DNA from: an uncultured Verrucomicrobiota bacterium
GTDB taxonomy: Bacteria > Verrucomicrobiota > Verrucomicrobiia > Limisphaerales > CAIYYI01
Reading direction: 5' to 3'
Assembly: GCA_903930345.1 (NCBI GenBank)
Contig: CAIYYI010000645.1
Coordinates: 1 to 48,961 of the forward strand
Length of the DNA stretch: 48,961 bases
A program made the translations under genes and the position numbers. The notes beneath the pieces were generated by a model. The model had not been told where the DNA came from. It did not search any database and worked only from the letters and a program-made list of their open reading frames with translations. Numbering within the stretch: the first letter of the stretch is position 1; each line of letters starts with the position of its first letter. Of the stretch, positions 1-8,288 are shown one piece after another.

Positions 1-910
1 CCTTCCCCAGGTGCACCACATTCCACCGCCGCCAGCGGTTTTTGGCCTCCAGTTTGCCGCCCAGGTCGAGCCATGCCCGCAGCGTCGGATTGATCGAGAC
101 CAACCGCCGCCGCCTGCCTTTGGCAATCGCCGCCGTGATATTGATATGGTCCGCCAGAATGTGTTCCTCCGTTATCTTCCATGCCTCCGCAGGCCTCAGC
201 CCGCCAAACAACTGAATTGCCACGAACCGGGCCAAGTCAGGCCCGTCGGCCATGGCCCGCCGCAGGATCACCTTGCATTGCTCCACCGTCAGAATCCCCG
301 GCGGTTTCTCATCCCGCAGCGGCTTATCGATGGCCTTGGCCGGATTCTTCGCCAAGTATCCCCGTTTCACTGCGTAGCTGAACAGCGTGCAAACGTCGAT
401 CAGCCGCCCGAGCCGGGTGGCTGCCGCGACATCCTGGCCGGCAATCCATTCGGCAACTTCGTTTGGGGTAACGTCGCAGATTTGCTTTGCCCCCCTGCCA
501 CCGGCCCGGAAGGCTTTCAGGGACGCCTTCAGTCCTCGCAGAGAGGCCGGCCGCAGGCCAGCGGCCGCCTTGGCGGTCGTCACCTCAGCGATCAGCGTAT
601 CGAGAGTCATTTTCGCCGTGGGCGCAGTGCGGATCCACAAGCTGGCAGCATCCTCAATTTCATCCGCCCGGTTCCCCAGGATATCCAATGCGCGGAGGAT
701 CTGTGCTTGGGTCGCCTGGGGCAGGCCAATCAATCTGGTTGCCGTCCCGGTCCTTTGGGAGTTGAGAGTTCCGGCGAATTCCTTCGCCGATACGGCATCA
801 GGAAACCATCGTTGGGTCTGTTTGCCGTTGGCGGTCATATCGCCGGGAACAACCACCCGCCATGCCGCTTTGCCGTTCTTATTTGCGGGCCGGGCTTTGA
901 TAATGCGCAT
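1..910 (-). CDS. Tyrosine recombinase / phage-type integrase (3' end outside window)
   Basis: The minus strand is open from an ATG at 910 through the left edge, giving about 303 residues without a stop. The protein has an N-terminal Arm/core-binding region (to about residue 180) and then a catalytic domain. Box I is visible as FGGLRPAEA, with the catalytic Arg near residue 239. It is followed by the beta-hairpin Lys context KGRRRRL. The HxxR box and the nucleophilic Tyr would lie beyond the window. Such enzymes catalyse site-specific strand exchange for phages and genomic islands. The start codon directly follows a duplicated GGATCATA motif. The long forward reading frame over the same bases is a shadow. 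The gene points away from the truncated GH2 gene at 970-1497, which suggests it marks the end of an integrated element. Confidence 0.88.
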   Translation of the reverse strand, partial: MRIIKARPANKNGKAAWRVVVPGDMTANGKQTQRWFPDAVSAKEFAGTLNSQRTGTATRLIGLPQATQAQILRALDILGNRADEIEDAASLWIRTAPTAKMTLDTLIAEVTTAKAAAGLRPASLRGLKASLKAFRAGGRGAKQICDVTPNEVAEWIAGQDVAAATRLGRLIDVCTLFSYAVKRGYLAKNPAKAIDKPLRDEKPPGILTVEQCKVILRRAMADGPDLARFVAIQLFGGLRPAEAWKITEEHILADHINITAAIAKGRRRRLVSINPTLRAWLDLGGKLEAKNRWRRWNVVHLGK

Positions 911-928
911 GGATCATACTGGATCATA
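911..928. repeat. 8-bp direct repeat upstream of the integrase
   Basis: GGATCATA occurs at 911-918 and again at 921-928. The 10-bp period is about one helical turn, and the pair abuts the integrase start codon. This could be an operator for autoregulation or an accessory recombinase site. The function is inferred from position only. Confidence 0.45.
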
Positions 929-969
929 AAACTGGCCTTCGTCAAGCCCCGCCCCGCCCAACGCTACGG

Positions 970-1497
970 CTATAACCGACGGTCTCCCGGCGCTATAAAA
1001 TCGCGAAAAAGCCCAGAAAACTCGCATTTTCTGGGCGTATCCCGCTTTACCATCTTTTCGCGTACTGTCAGGTCGAAAACCTGCGGAGCACTGAGGGTGT
1101 CTTCAGCGCCGCAATCCTTGTCGTCCACCCACACCCGCGTGGTCTTGGTGCGCTCCAGCAGCAGCGTGATTCGCTTGCCCTTCCAGGCTTCAGGAATGAC
1201 CACCTCCCGCTGATACCAGGCGGGGCCTTTCCAATACCAGACCCGCGAGAGGCGATCCACCGCCTGTTCGTCCTTGAACACCCCCTTCTGGTTGGTGTCG
1301 GTCGTGCCGGGCAGCGTAACCGAGTCGTCCAGCTTTTCGGCGAACCACCTCTTCTCGACGCCCACGTTTTCGGAGTCGGGACGGAATTTCCAGACTCCGG
1401 CCAACGAAAGCGCGGTTGTCTCATCCGCCCGGGCGATATTTAAGTGGGTGGCCAGCAGGGCCGCAAGCATGAGCGTTCGGTTAAACTTCGTTCTCAT
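970..1497 (-). pseudogene. Truncated glycoside hydrolase family 2 gene (N-terminal sugar-binding domain only)
   Basis: Reading from ATG 1497 there is a signal peptide (MRTKFNRTLMLAALLA...ARA), then a GH2-type jelly-roll sugar-binding domain with the motifs LAGVWKFRPD, WYQREVVIP and TRVWVDD. These match the N-terminus of the complete GH2 enzyme at 20759-24031 (LDGNWRFALD, WYQRDIEVP, TRVWMDG). Homology stops near position 1076 after QVFDLT. About 35 unrelated residues and a stop at 970 follow. The Ig-like and catalytic TIM-barrel domains are missing, so no hydrolase activity is expected. A GTG at 1512 is an alternative start, but the ATG gives the better signal peptide. The truncation point lies next to a hairpin and an integrase, so insertion of an element is the likely cause. 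Confidence 0.8.
1006..1036 (-). terminator. Rho-independent-type hairpin at the GH2 stump / integrase junction
   Basis: A perfect 10-bp inverted repeat (GCCCAGAAAA at 1011-1020, TTTTCTGGGC at 1027-1036) with a 6-nt loop is followed on the minus strand by a run of five T. It lies inside the non-homologous tail of the truncated GH2 frame and before the integrase. It may terminate readthrough into the integrase or be part of the recombination site. Confidence 0.6.
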
Positions 1498-2071
1498 AAT
1501 GCATTCAATCACTTCACCCTTTCCCAGTTTGGGTCCCAGCAGCCTTGCTATTGCCCTTTCAGAGATGCCAGCATTCCACCATTCGCCAACACGCGGCGGC
1601 CGGACGACGGCGATTCTTGAGCTTCATGGGTTTAAATTACGCCCACCCAACCCCAAAAGCGATTCGAAAATCACCGCCGGCGGACCTACCAGGTTTGGAA
1701 CACTCGCATTAGAGATGCCTCGCCACCGCGCGCCATCCACTCGTGCCGGCGGAGCTTGGCCCATGACCAAGCGCGAGTTGCCACCCGCTTCCCCAAAAAC
1801 GCCTACCAAAAAACGAGGCATCCAAAGATGTGGGATTGACGCCATAATACCCTAGCAAATGGAACTGACAACGAATCAGTCAACGACCGTGTCTGAATAC
1901 GTTGCAGCCGAAATAATTTCGTGCGCAGGCGCGCAAACTCCACTTCCCACCAAATCACACGCGCAAACTCTTGGGCCACAAATCGCTCCCCTATTCGCGC
2001 CAGTTCTTTCGAATATTTCGTGGTCAAATGAAATTCCCGGTTCGCAATCCACGATGCTGCGGGGTAATGGC
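1498..2071. other. Non-coding stretch between the GH2 stump and the secreted protein
   Basis: No convincing gene is seen. Short frames here (for example 1624-1845 on the minus strand) have no recognisable family. Around 1990-2040 the plus strand contains repeated phrases of the type 'attcgcgcc...tttcg...atttcgtggtcaaa'. This resembles the degenerate 'ACCACGAAA...' interspersed sequence that appears as spurious HExHE-type peptides in many environmental genomes. It may be a remnant of a dispersed repeat; this is impression only. Confidence 0.4.
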
Positions 2072-2099
2072 TTGACTGGCATCGCCGCCGCCATAGACT
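2072..2099 (+). promoter_or_regulatory. Promoter for the secreted protein at 2107
   Basis: TTGACT (2072-2077), a 16-bp spacer and TAGACT (2094-2099). The -10 ends 7 nt before the ATG at 2107, so transcription would begin at or one base before the start codon. That would give a leaderless mRNA. Confidence 0.5.
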
Positions 2100-2106
2100 G
2101 CCCATT

Positions 2107-4503
2107 ATGAACATGCCCCTTGAAGAATACTTATTAGCCAAGCTGAGGCTCTCAATCAGGACCAGGCCGATTGGCTTCGGCATCAAAGCCTGCCTGATGG
2201 CCATGGGGCTTGCGCTGGTCATGGGAACGCCCGCCAGCGGGGCGGAATTGCTCAAGAATTTCAGTTTCACCCAGGGCACCAACGATTGGGAATTGGCGCC
2301 CGCCGAGCCGGAAACCAGCTACTGGAAGAACAACCCGAGCCTGGTCGCCAACGGGGTCATTGATTGCAATCCCGGCTCGCCCTCACCCGCATTCTATAAC
2401 GGGGTGATCCTTCGCCAGGAGCTGAGCCTGCCCAATGCGGGCGGCCTGACCCTGGTCGGCACCATGTCGATCAACAGCCTCATGGGAGGAGGAGGCACCC
2501 TGACCCAGGTGGTCGTCTATGTGGAAACCGGTGGGGTCACCAACCGGCAGGTGGTTTTGCAGCCTGTCCTCTCCTCAGGGCCGCTCTTCAACGTCTATTC
2601 CAACTCGGTCACGTTGCCCGCCAATGCCTCGCGGCTGGTGGCCTGCGAAATCCACCGCGGTTCTCCCGGCTATTTTTACGCGGATTTTATCAGTCTCAAA
2701 ACGGATCGGAATGCCACGGGTGAGCTGATCAACGGCACCTTTGACGATGGCTGGTTTGCCTGGCGGGTGGGCAGCAATTTCCTGAACGCGGCCAATGCGG
2801 ATTGGGCTTCGAATGGCGTGGTGAGCGATGGCATTGCCCGGTTGCATTCGACGGTCACCGGCTTTGATGCCACGAAACTGGGAACCATCTTGTACCAGGA
2901 TTTGGAGATTTCCGGCATCGCGGGCAAGACCGCCACCCTGAGTTCCATGATTTTCGGCAACTGGATGTTTACCCCGCCCGGCAACACGCATGCCCAGGTT
3001 CTGGAGTATGTCGATTCCCTCGGGCAGACCATTCGCACAAATGTGCTCAATCCGCCCAACACTGCGGTTCCGACCACACCCTCGAATTTCGTCGCCACCT
3101 TTACCTTCCCCACCAATGCCGTCCTGCTGAAACGACTCGCCTTGGACAAGCTCTCAAGCGGAGAGATTGACGTTGAATCCATTTCCTTGGAAATCTCCGA
3201 TGGCAGCCCCGCTTCCACCGCGCCGGTGCCGCTGGTGGTTTTGGACACGCCCAGTTTCCGTCCCGGCTACCCGCTGGTCATCAATGCATCCATCGATTAT
3301 ACCAACGGCCCCATTGAAGGCGTCTCTTTCTACAAGGATGGCACCCTGCTTGGCTCGGGCTTCCCCCTGCTGTTTCTGGGCGAATGGGAGTATTCCGATA
3401 GCCGTCACCTCTCGGTGATGTGGCAGCCGGATTATCAGAACCCGGGGATGCTGGACATTGAGTTGGGCAATCCGGGTTTCTACATGGCGGGTGGCTACTA
3501 CACCCGGAGCAATCAGCTTTGCGGACAGTTCATCCGGTGGACCGATTACGGCGAGGTCTCCGGCCCGATGATGGCCGACCTGTCGCTGGATGCGGAGGGC
3601 CGACTGACGGCCGATATCCGCGGCGGGCAACCGCTGGGCCGGGTGATTCTTACCAATGGCGTGCTGGCTTTCAGGCAGAGTGACAACCAGGTCTGGGCCC
3701 ATACCTGGAGCAATACCGTGGCTGGCACGTTTGGCTTCACCGCGGTGACCTATTACGGTGGCGGAAAATCGGTGACTTCCGGGCCGGTCAGTGTGACGAT
3801 TTCCAACGTTGCCGAGGTTCCCGTCATCACCAGTCCGCGCACCGTGCAGATCACGCCCTGGAGCCCGTTCCGCTACCAGATCGCCGCCCTGCATGGCCCG
3901 ACCGGTTACGGTGTCACCGGAATGCCAGCCTGGCTCCAGTTCAATCCGGCCAACGGCCTTTTGCAGGGGGTGCCCACCACGTTGGGTGATTACCCGGTGA
4001 CCATTTTTGCCACCAACGCCATCGGGTTTGCCCGGCAGACGGTGACCGTCAAGGTCATCTCTCCCGCCGACTTCATCGGCTGGGAACGGGGATTTGAAAT
4101 CTTCGGACCGAACGCTGCGCCCGCCAGCGATCCGGACGGGGATGGCATCAACAATCTCATGGCCTACGCGCTGGGTCTGAATCCCACCAACTCCACCCTC
4201 TCGCCATCTGGCCGTCCATCGCTGGCCCTCACCAACGGGGAAGCCATCTTCAGCTTCCGGCAGTTGGCCGGAGGGACTGACTCGCAGTTAGGGGTGACCA
4301 ATCTTTACGCCGCCGGTGGCTTGGTGTACTTCGTGCAGCTCTCCACCAACCTCAGCGACTGGGTGACGGACACGAATTATTACGACGTGGTGACCGGGCC
4401 TGACAATGGGGATGGCAGCCGCAATGTGAATGTGCGGCTGCTCCAAAAAACCGCCACGGTTCCGCATCAGTTCCTCCGCCTGTGCGTGCAGGAATTGCCG
4501 TAA
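2107..4503 (+). CDS. Large secreted protein with carbohydrate-binding-like, Ig-like and C-terminal STxLxxW domains
   Basis: The product is 798 residues. The N-terminus has a positively charged stretch and a hydrophobic core ending near GTPASGA, consistent with secretion. Two similar lectin-like segments follow (roughly residues 35-200 and 205-355). From about residue 560 there is a putative-Ig (He_PIG-like) module with MPAWLQFNPANGLLQGVP. A Ca-binding-like DPDGDGINN loop precedes a C-terminal region with YFVQLSTNLSDW. That last region matches the tail of the secreted protein at 32869-34002 and may be a lineage-specific surface or sorting domain. No catalytic domain is recognised. The start at 2107 is supported by a promoter whose start point falls on the ATG; another Met occurs two codons downstream. 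The function may be adhesion or glycan binding (inference). Confidence 0.8.
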   Translation: MNMPLEEYLLAKLRLSIRTRPIGFGIKACLMAMGLALVMGTPASGAELLKNFSFTQGTNDWELAPAEPETSYWKNNPSLVANGVIDCNPGSPSPAFYNGVILRQELSLPNAGGLTLVGTMSINSLMGGGGTLTQVVVYVETGGVTNRQVVLQPVLSSGPLFNVYSNSVTLPANASRLVACEIHRGSPGYFYADFISLKTDRNATGELINGTFDDGWFAWRVGSNFLNAANADWASNGVVSDGIARLHSTVTGFDATKLGTILYQDLEISGIAGKTATLSSMIFGNWMFTPPGNTHAQVLEYVDSLGQTIRTNVLNPPNTAVPTTPSNFVATFTFPTNAVLLKRLALDKLSSGEIDVESISLEISDGSPASTAPVPLVVLDTPSFRPGYPLVINASIDYTNGPIEGVSFYKDGTLLGSGFPLLFLGEWEYSDSRHLSVMWQPDYQNPGMLDIELGNPGFYMAGGYYTRSNQLCGQFIRWTDYGEVSGPMMADLSLDAEGRLTADIRGGQPLGRVILTNGVLAFRQSDNQVWAHTWSNTVAGTFGFTAVTYYGGGKSVTSGPVSVTISNVAEVPVITSPRTVQITPWSPFRYQIAALHGPTGYGVTGMPAWLQFNPANGLLQGVPTTLGDYPVTIFATNAIGFARQTVTVKVISPADFIGWERGFEIFGPNAAPASDPDGDGINNLMAYALGLNPTNSTLSPSGRPSLALTNGEAIFSFRQLAGGTDSQLGVTNLYAAGGLVYFVQLSTNLSDWVTDTNYYDVVTGPDNGDGSRNVNVRLLQKTATVPHQFLRLCVQELP

Positions 4504-4520
4504 CCCGTGTTTTTTCGCCC

Positions 4521-5723
4521 GTGAAGATTCAAACGCCAGTGCCGCAGGCTGAACTGGAGCGGCGGATGGGCCGTTTCCGTGCCCGGATGGATGCCTCCTG
4601 TCCCGAGTGGGAGGTCGTCTTCGTGTTCACCAAGACCAACCTTTACTACTTCACCGGCACCCGGCCGGAGGGGATGTTGATCATCCCCCGGGCGGGCGAG
4701 GCCACCTGCTGGCTGCGCCGCGGTTTGGCCCGGGCCCAGGCGGAGTCACTGTTTCCATGCCTGCGGCCCATGGAGCGCTTCCGCGATGCGGCCGGCTCGC
4801 TGAGCCCGCTGCCGGAAGCCGTCTATTTGGAGATGGAGGCGGTGCCGCTGGCTGTTTACCAGCGGTTGCAGAAGTATTTTCCCTTCCGGCAGGTGCACCC
4901 GGCTGATGCCCAGCTCCGGGCAGTGCGCGCCGTCAAAAGCCCGTACGAGCTGGATCTCATGGTCCGCTCCGGGGCCATTCACCGCGAGGCTTTGGAGCAG
5001 CGGGTTCCCTCCCTGCTGCGGGCTGGCATGAGCGAGGCGGATTTGGGCCGCGAACTGTATTCGCTGCTGCTGACCATGGGGCATCACGGGGTCTCCCGAT
5101 TTGAAATGTTCGATACGGAGATGGTGCTGGGCCAGCTTGCCTTCGGGGTCAACTCCCTCCATTCAACCTCCTTCAATGGACCCGGAGGGCATGTCGGCCT
5201 GAGTGCGGCCGTGCCGGGTCTGGGCAGCGGCGGGCGCTTGCTCCAGCCGGGGGATCTCGTGTTTATCGACATCGGTTGCGGGGTGGACGGCTATCACACG
5301 GACAAAACCATGACGTACATGTTTGGCCGTCCGCTGGCTCCCGAGGCCATCGCCGCGCAGGAGGCGTGCGTTGACTTGCAGGACCAGGTGGCCGCCCGTT
5401 TGGTGCCCGGGGCCATCCCGGCCCAAATCTACCGGGAAACCCTTCAGGCTCTCACCCCTGACTTTCGCAGGAATTTCATGGGCTTCGGGGACCGTCAGGT
5501 GAAATTCCTCGGCCACGGCGTGGGTTTGACCATTGATGAGGCTCCGGTCATCGCCGAGGGTTTTGAGGAGCCACTGCAGGAGGGGATGGTCTTTGCCATT
5601 GAACCCAAAAAGGGCATGGCTGGCGTGGGGATGGTGGGCATCGAAAACACCTTCCTGGTGACCCCGCAGGGCGGCCAATCCCTGACTGGCAGCAGCCGGG
5701 GCTTGGTGCCGGTGGGTTTTTGA
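4521..5723 (+). CDS. M24-family metallopeptidase (Xaa-Pro aminopeptidase-like)
   Basis: The protein is about 400 residues with a creatinase-like N-terminal domain and a C-terminal pita-bread fold. All five dinuclear metal ligands are visible: D250 and D261 (FIDIGCGVDGYHTDKT), H332 (LGHGVGL), E361 (AIEPKKG) and E375 (GIENTF). The family removes an N-terminal residue preceding proline, or acts on related substrates, in the cytoplasm. The start is uncertain. GTG 4521 is used here; GTG 4482 would overlap the upstream gene, and ATG 4566 has a GGAG 10 nt upstream but shortens the N-terminal domain by 15 residues. The gene begins only 17 bases after the upstream stop, so co-transcription is likely. 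The substrate cannot be told from sequence. Confidence 0.9.
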   Translation: MKIQTPVPQAELERRMGRFRARMDASCPEWEVVFVFTKTNLYYFTGTRPEGMLIIPRAGEATCWLRRGLARAQAESLFPCLRPMERFRDAAGSLSPLPEAVYLEMEAVPLAVYQRLQKYFPFRQVHPADAQLRAVRAVKSPYELDLMVRSGAIHREALEQRVPSLLRAGMSEADLGRELYSLLLTMGHHGVSRFEMFDTEMVLGQLAFGVNSLHSTSFNGPGGHVGLSAAVPGLGSGGRLLQPGDLVFIDIGCGVDGYHTDKTMTYMFGRPLAPEAIAAQEACVDLQDQVAARLVPGAIPAQIYRETLQALTPDFRRNFMGFGDRQVKFLGHGVGLTIDEAPVIAEGFEEPLQEGMVFAIEPKKGMAGVGMVGIENTFLVTPQGGQSLTGSSRGLVPVGF

Positions 5724-5797
5724 TCCGGTTTTTTGGATAAAAATCGAAAATTCATGGCCAGAATGCCTCTCGCATGCTATGAACGCTTCCGCAGGCA

Positions 5798-6661
5798 ATG
5801 TTAGGATTTGGCAAAAAAGCAGATACAAATTCGGGCGGGGGGGCTATGCCCCGACCGTTCGGACGGTTTTATCTGCATGAATTGATCAATAGCGGTGGCA
5901 TGGCCGACATCTGGGTGGCCACAGACAATCAAGGCAACACCTTTGCCCTCAAGAAGTTGCTGGACAAACACAAGTTCAGCCTGATTGCCCGTTCCCGCTT
6001 CTCCCAAGGGTGCGAAATCCTGGCCAAGGTGCCGGTCCATGAGGGGATCGTCAAATACCTCGAACACGGCCGGATGGAGGGAACCCTTTATCTCCTCATG
6101 AGTTACGAGGAGTGTTCCAACCTGAAAATCCTCCAGGCCCGCAACGATCCGCTGTTTACGGATAATATCGCGGATATCCTGATCAATGTGTCGGTGGCAC
6201 TGGAGCATCTCCACGACAACGGGTTCATGCACCTCGACTTCAAGCCCGAGAATGTCGTGGTGACCCGCAGCGGTTTGGTGCGGTTGGTTGATTTCGACCT
6301 GGCCCAACCCAAACCGGAAAAACCCAGGAAAATGTCCCGCAATCCCGGCACCCCGGCCTACATGGCTCCGGAACAGCTCCGGCGCCTGCCTTTGGATCAC
6401 CGGGCGGATATATTTGCCTTTGGCGTCTCCGCCTATGAAATGCTGACCTACCAAAAGCCTTTCCCCGGGGAGACGGCGGCGGAGGTGCTCCGGCAACAGC
6501 AGGACCGCTCGAACGGTTTTACAGCTCCCCGGGAACTGAACCCCGACCTGCCGACCGCCCTGGAAAAACTGCTCCTGCGCTGCCTGGAGAACGATCCCGA
6601 CAAACGCTACCCGATCATGAGTTCTGTGGTGCATGAGCTGAAATCAATCCTGTACGTGTAA
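5798..6661 (+). CDS. Soluble Hanks-type Ser/Thr protein kinase
   Basis: The product is 287 residues and almost entirely kinase domain, with no membrane segment or sensor. The ATP-anchoring Lys is K52 (FALKKLL). The catalytic loop is HLDFKPEN with the base D147. The magnesium loop reads DFD (D165-D167) in place of DFG. The activation segment ends in APEQL. The catalytic Lys and both Asp residues are present, so activity is plausible. The Gly-to-Asp change in DFG and the HRD-to-HLD change are departures from consensus. The gene is followed after 26 bp by the CCA-adding enzyme gene. The lack of a sensor domain suggests regulation by partner proteins (inference). Confidence 0.9.
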   Translation: MLGFGKKADTNSGGGAMPRPFGRFYLHELINSGGMADIWVATDNQGNTFALKKLLDKHKFSLIARSRFSQGCEILAKVPVHEGIVKYLEHGRMEGTLYLLMSYEECSNLKILQARNDPLFTDNIADILINVSVALEHLHDNGFMHLDFKPENVVVTRSGLVRLVDFDLAQPKPEKPRKMSRNPGTPAYMAPEQLRRLPLDHRADIFAFGVSAYEMLTYQKPFPGETAAEVLRQQQDRSNGFTAPRELNPDLPTALEKLLLRCLENDPDKRYPIMSSVVHELKSILYV

Positions 6662-6687
6662 GCTCCGCTCACGGACGTTCTGTCCGC

Positions 6688-8103
6688 ATGAAACCCTTGT
6701 TCCCTGACTGGCAGTTTGCCGATTCCGCCCTGCGGGACACGCTGGAAACGGTCTGCCACCGGCTGGCCCAGGCCGGCGGTCGGCCCATGCTCGTGGGGGG
6801 GTGCGTGCGCGATCATCTGCTGGGCCATTCCGCGCATGATTTTGACTTGGAAGTGTTCGGACTTTCCGCAGCCCAATTGCAGGCCGCCTTGCGCCACCGC
6901 TTCAGCTTTGATCTCGTGGGGCAGTCGTTCGCGGTCATCAAACTCCGGGGTTTTCCTATTGATATCGCCCTGCCGCGGCGGGAATCCAAACAGGGTGTCG
7001 GGCACAAGGGCTTTGCGGTGGTGGCGGTGCCCGACCTGACGTTTGCCGAAGCCGCCTGCCGCCGGGATTTCACCGTCAATGCGATTGGCTATGATCCCTT
7101 GGCCGGCACGTTCGAAGATCCATGGCAGGGGCGGCGAGACATGGCGGACGGCATTTTGCGGCACACCTCCAGCCATTTTTCCGAGGATCCTCTGCGCGTG
7201 CTGCGGGCCATGCAATTCGCCGCCAGATTCCAATACCGGGTGGCACCGGAGACCATTGAGCTTTGCCGCACCATCGAGCCGGAGGATTTGCCGCCCGAGC
7301 GCATCTTTGATGAGTGGCGCAAGCTGCTGGTTCAGGGAGTCCGGCCCTCACTGGGGCTGGATTTTCTGCTGGCGTGCGGCTGGCTGAGGTATTTCCCGGA
7401 ATTGCAGGCCCTGGTGGGTTGTGCGCAAGACCCGGCCTGGCATCCCGAGGGGGATGTCTGGCGGCACACGCTGCATTGTCTGGACGCCTTCGCCCGGGAA
7501 CGGTTGGGCGATCCCTGGGAGGATTTGATTGTGGGCCTGGGTGTCCTGTGTCATGACCTTGGCAAACCCGTCACGACCGTGTTTCAGGAGGGGCATTATC
7601 GTTCCCCTGGCCATGATATGGCCGGTCTGGTGCCCACCCGCACCTTTCTGGAGCGGATGACCCGGCAGGTGGACCTGATTGAGGCGGTGCTGCCGCTGGT
7701 GCAAGCGCATATGCGGCCGGTGGAACTCTTTGACGTTGGGGCAGGGGATGGGGCCATCCGCCGGCTGGCGTTATTGGTGGGGCGGGTTGATCGCCTGGTG
7801 CGCGTGGCTCGGGCCGACCAAATGGGCCGGCCACCGCGCCCCTTTGATGGCTTTCCCGCTGGCGATTGGCTGGCCGGACGGGCAAACGCCTTGGCCATCA
7901 GCGCGCAACGGCCCACGCCGCTCATCAAGGGGCGGCACCTGGTGGTGCTGGGCTATGCGCCCGGACCGGCTTTTGGTCCGCTGCTGGAAGCCTGTTTTGA
8001 GGCCCAGTTGGAGGGTGTTTTCACAGATGAGGAGCAGGGGTTGCGTCACCTGCAACAGGAACTTCGGCGGGATTGCTGGCCGCTTATTCGGGCTGAGCAA
8101 TAG
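6688..8103 (+). CDS. cca: CCA-adding enzyme / poly(A) polymerase-family tRNA nucleotidyltransferase with HD domain
   Basis: The product is 471 residues. The class II nucleotidyltransferase head shows MLVGGCVRDHLLG, the metal-binding DFDLE pair, RRDFTVNAI and the RNA-binding signature DPLRVLRAMQFAARF. A C-terminal HD phosphohydrolase region follows, with HTLHCLD and CHDLGKP. Proteins of this build repair or add the 3' CCA of tRNAs. The HD domain is typical of CCA enzymes that also have 2',3'-cyclic phosphodiesterase or phosphatase activity. Poly(A) polymerase or an A-adding-only role cannot be excluded, because the discriminating basic/basic motif cannot be judged by eye. The tRNA at 14584-14659 already encodes its CCA, so in this genome the enzyme may mainly repair ends. 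Confidence 0.9.
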   Translation: MKPLFPDWQFADSALRDTLETVCHRLAQAGGRPMLVGGCVRDHLLGHSAHDFDLEVFGLSAAQLQAALRHRFSFDLVGQSFAVIKLRGFPIDIALPRRESKQGVGHKGFAVVAVPDLTFAEAACRRDFTVNAIGYDPLAGTFEDPWQGRRDMADGILRHTSSHFSEDPLRVLRAMQFAARFQYRVAPETIELCRTIEPEDLPPERIFDEWRKLLVQGVRPSLGLDFLLACGWLRYFPELQALVGCAQDPAWHPEGDVWRHTLHCLDAFARERLGDPWEDLIVGLGVLCHDLGKPVTTVFQEGHYRSPGHDMAGLVPTRTFLERMTRQVDLIEAVLPLVQAHMRPVELFDVGAGDGAIRRLALLVGRVDRLVRVARADQMGRPPRPFDGFPAGDWLAGRANALAISAQRPTPLIKGRHLVVLGYAPGPAFGPLLEACFEAQLEGVFTDEEQGLRHLQQELRRDCWPLIRAEQ

Positions 8104-8253
8104 CCCCTTCCCACAAATCGGCGGCTTGCCAGGGCTCCGGAACACTCCATCACACCCGCTGCCTCGAGATGGAGATGACCGGGTTCTGGGTAGGGTTAGA
8201 TTTCCGCTGGCGTGAGAAGCGGACGACAGGGAAATAAAGTGGTTTTATCCAGC

Positions 8254-8282
8254 TTGCAACCGGCACTTGGGCAGGCTAAACA
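8254..8282 (+). promoter_or_regulatory. Promoter for the hybrid histidine kinase
   Basis: TTGCAA (8254-8259), a 17-bp spacer and TAAACA (8277-8282). The -10 ends 6 nt before the ATG at 8289, so the predicted start point is the A of the start codon. An ACCGGT inverted repeat (8283-8288 and 8294-8299) brackets the ATG. Confidence 0.5.
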
Positions 8283-8288
8283 ACCGGT

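Noticed and set aside
11..1213. 400-codon forward open frame
   Set aside because: Proline/arginine-rich composition with no family resemblance; it is the shadow of the integrase and GH2 stump on the minus strand.
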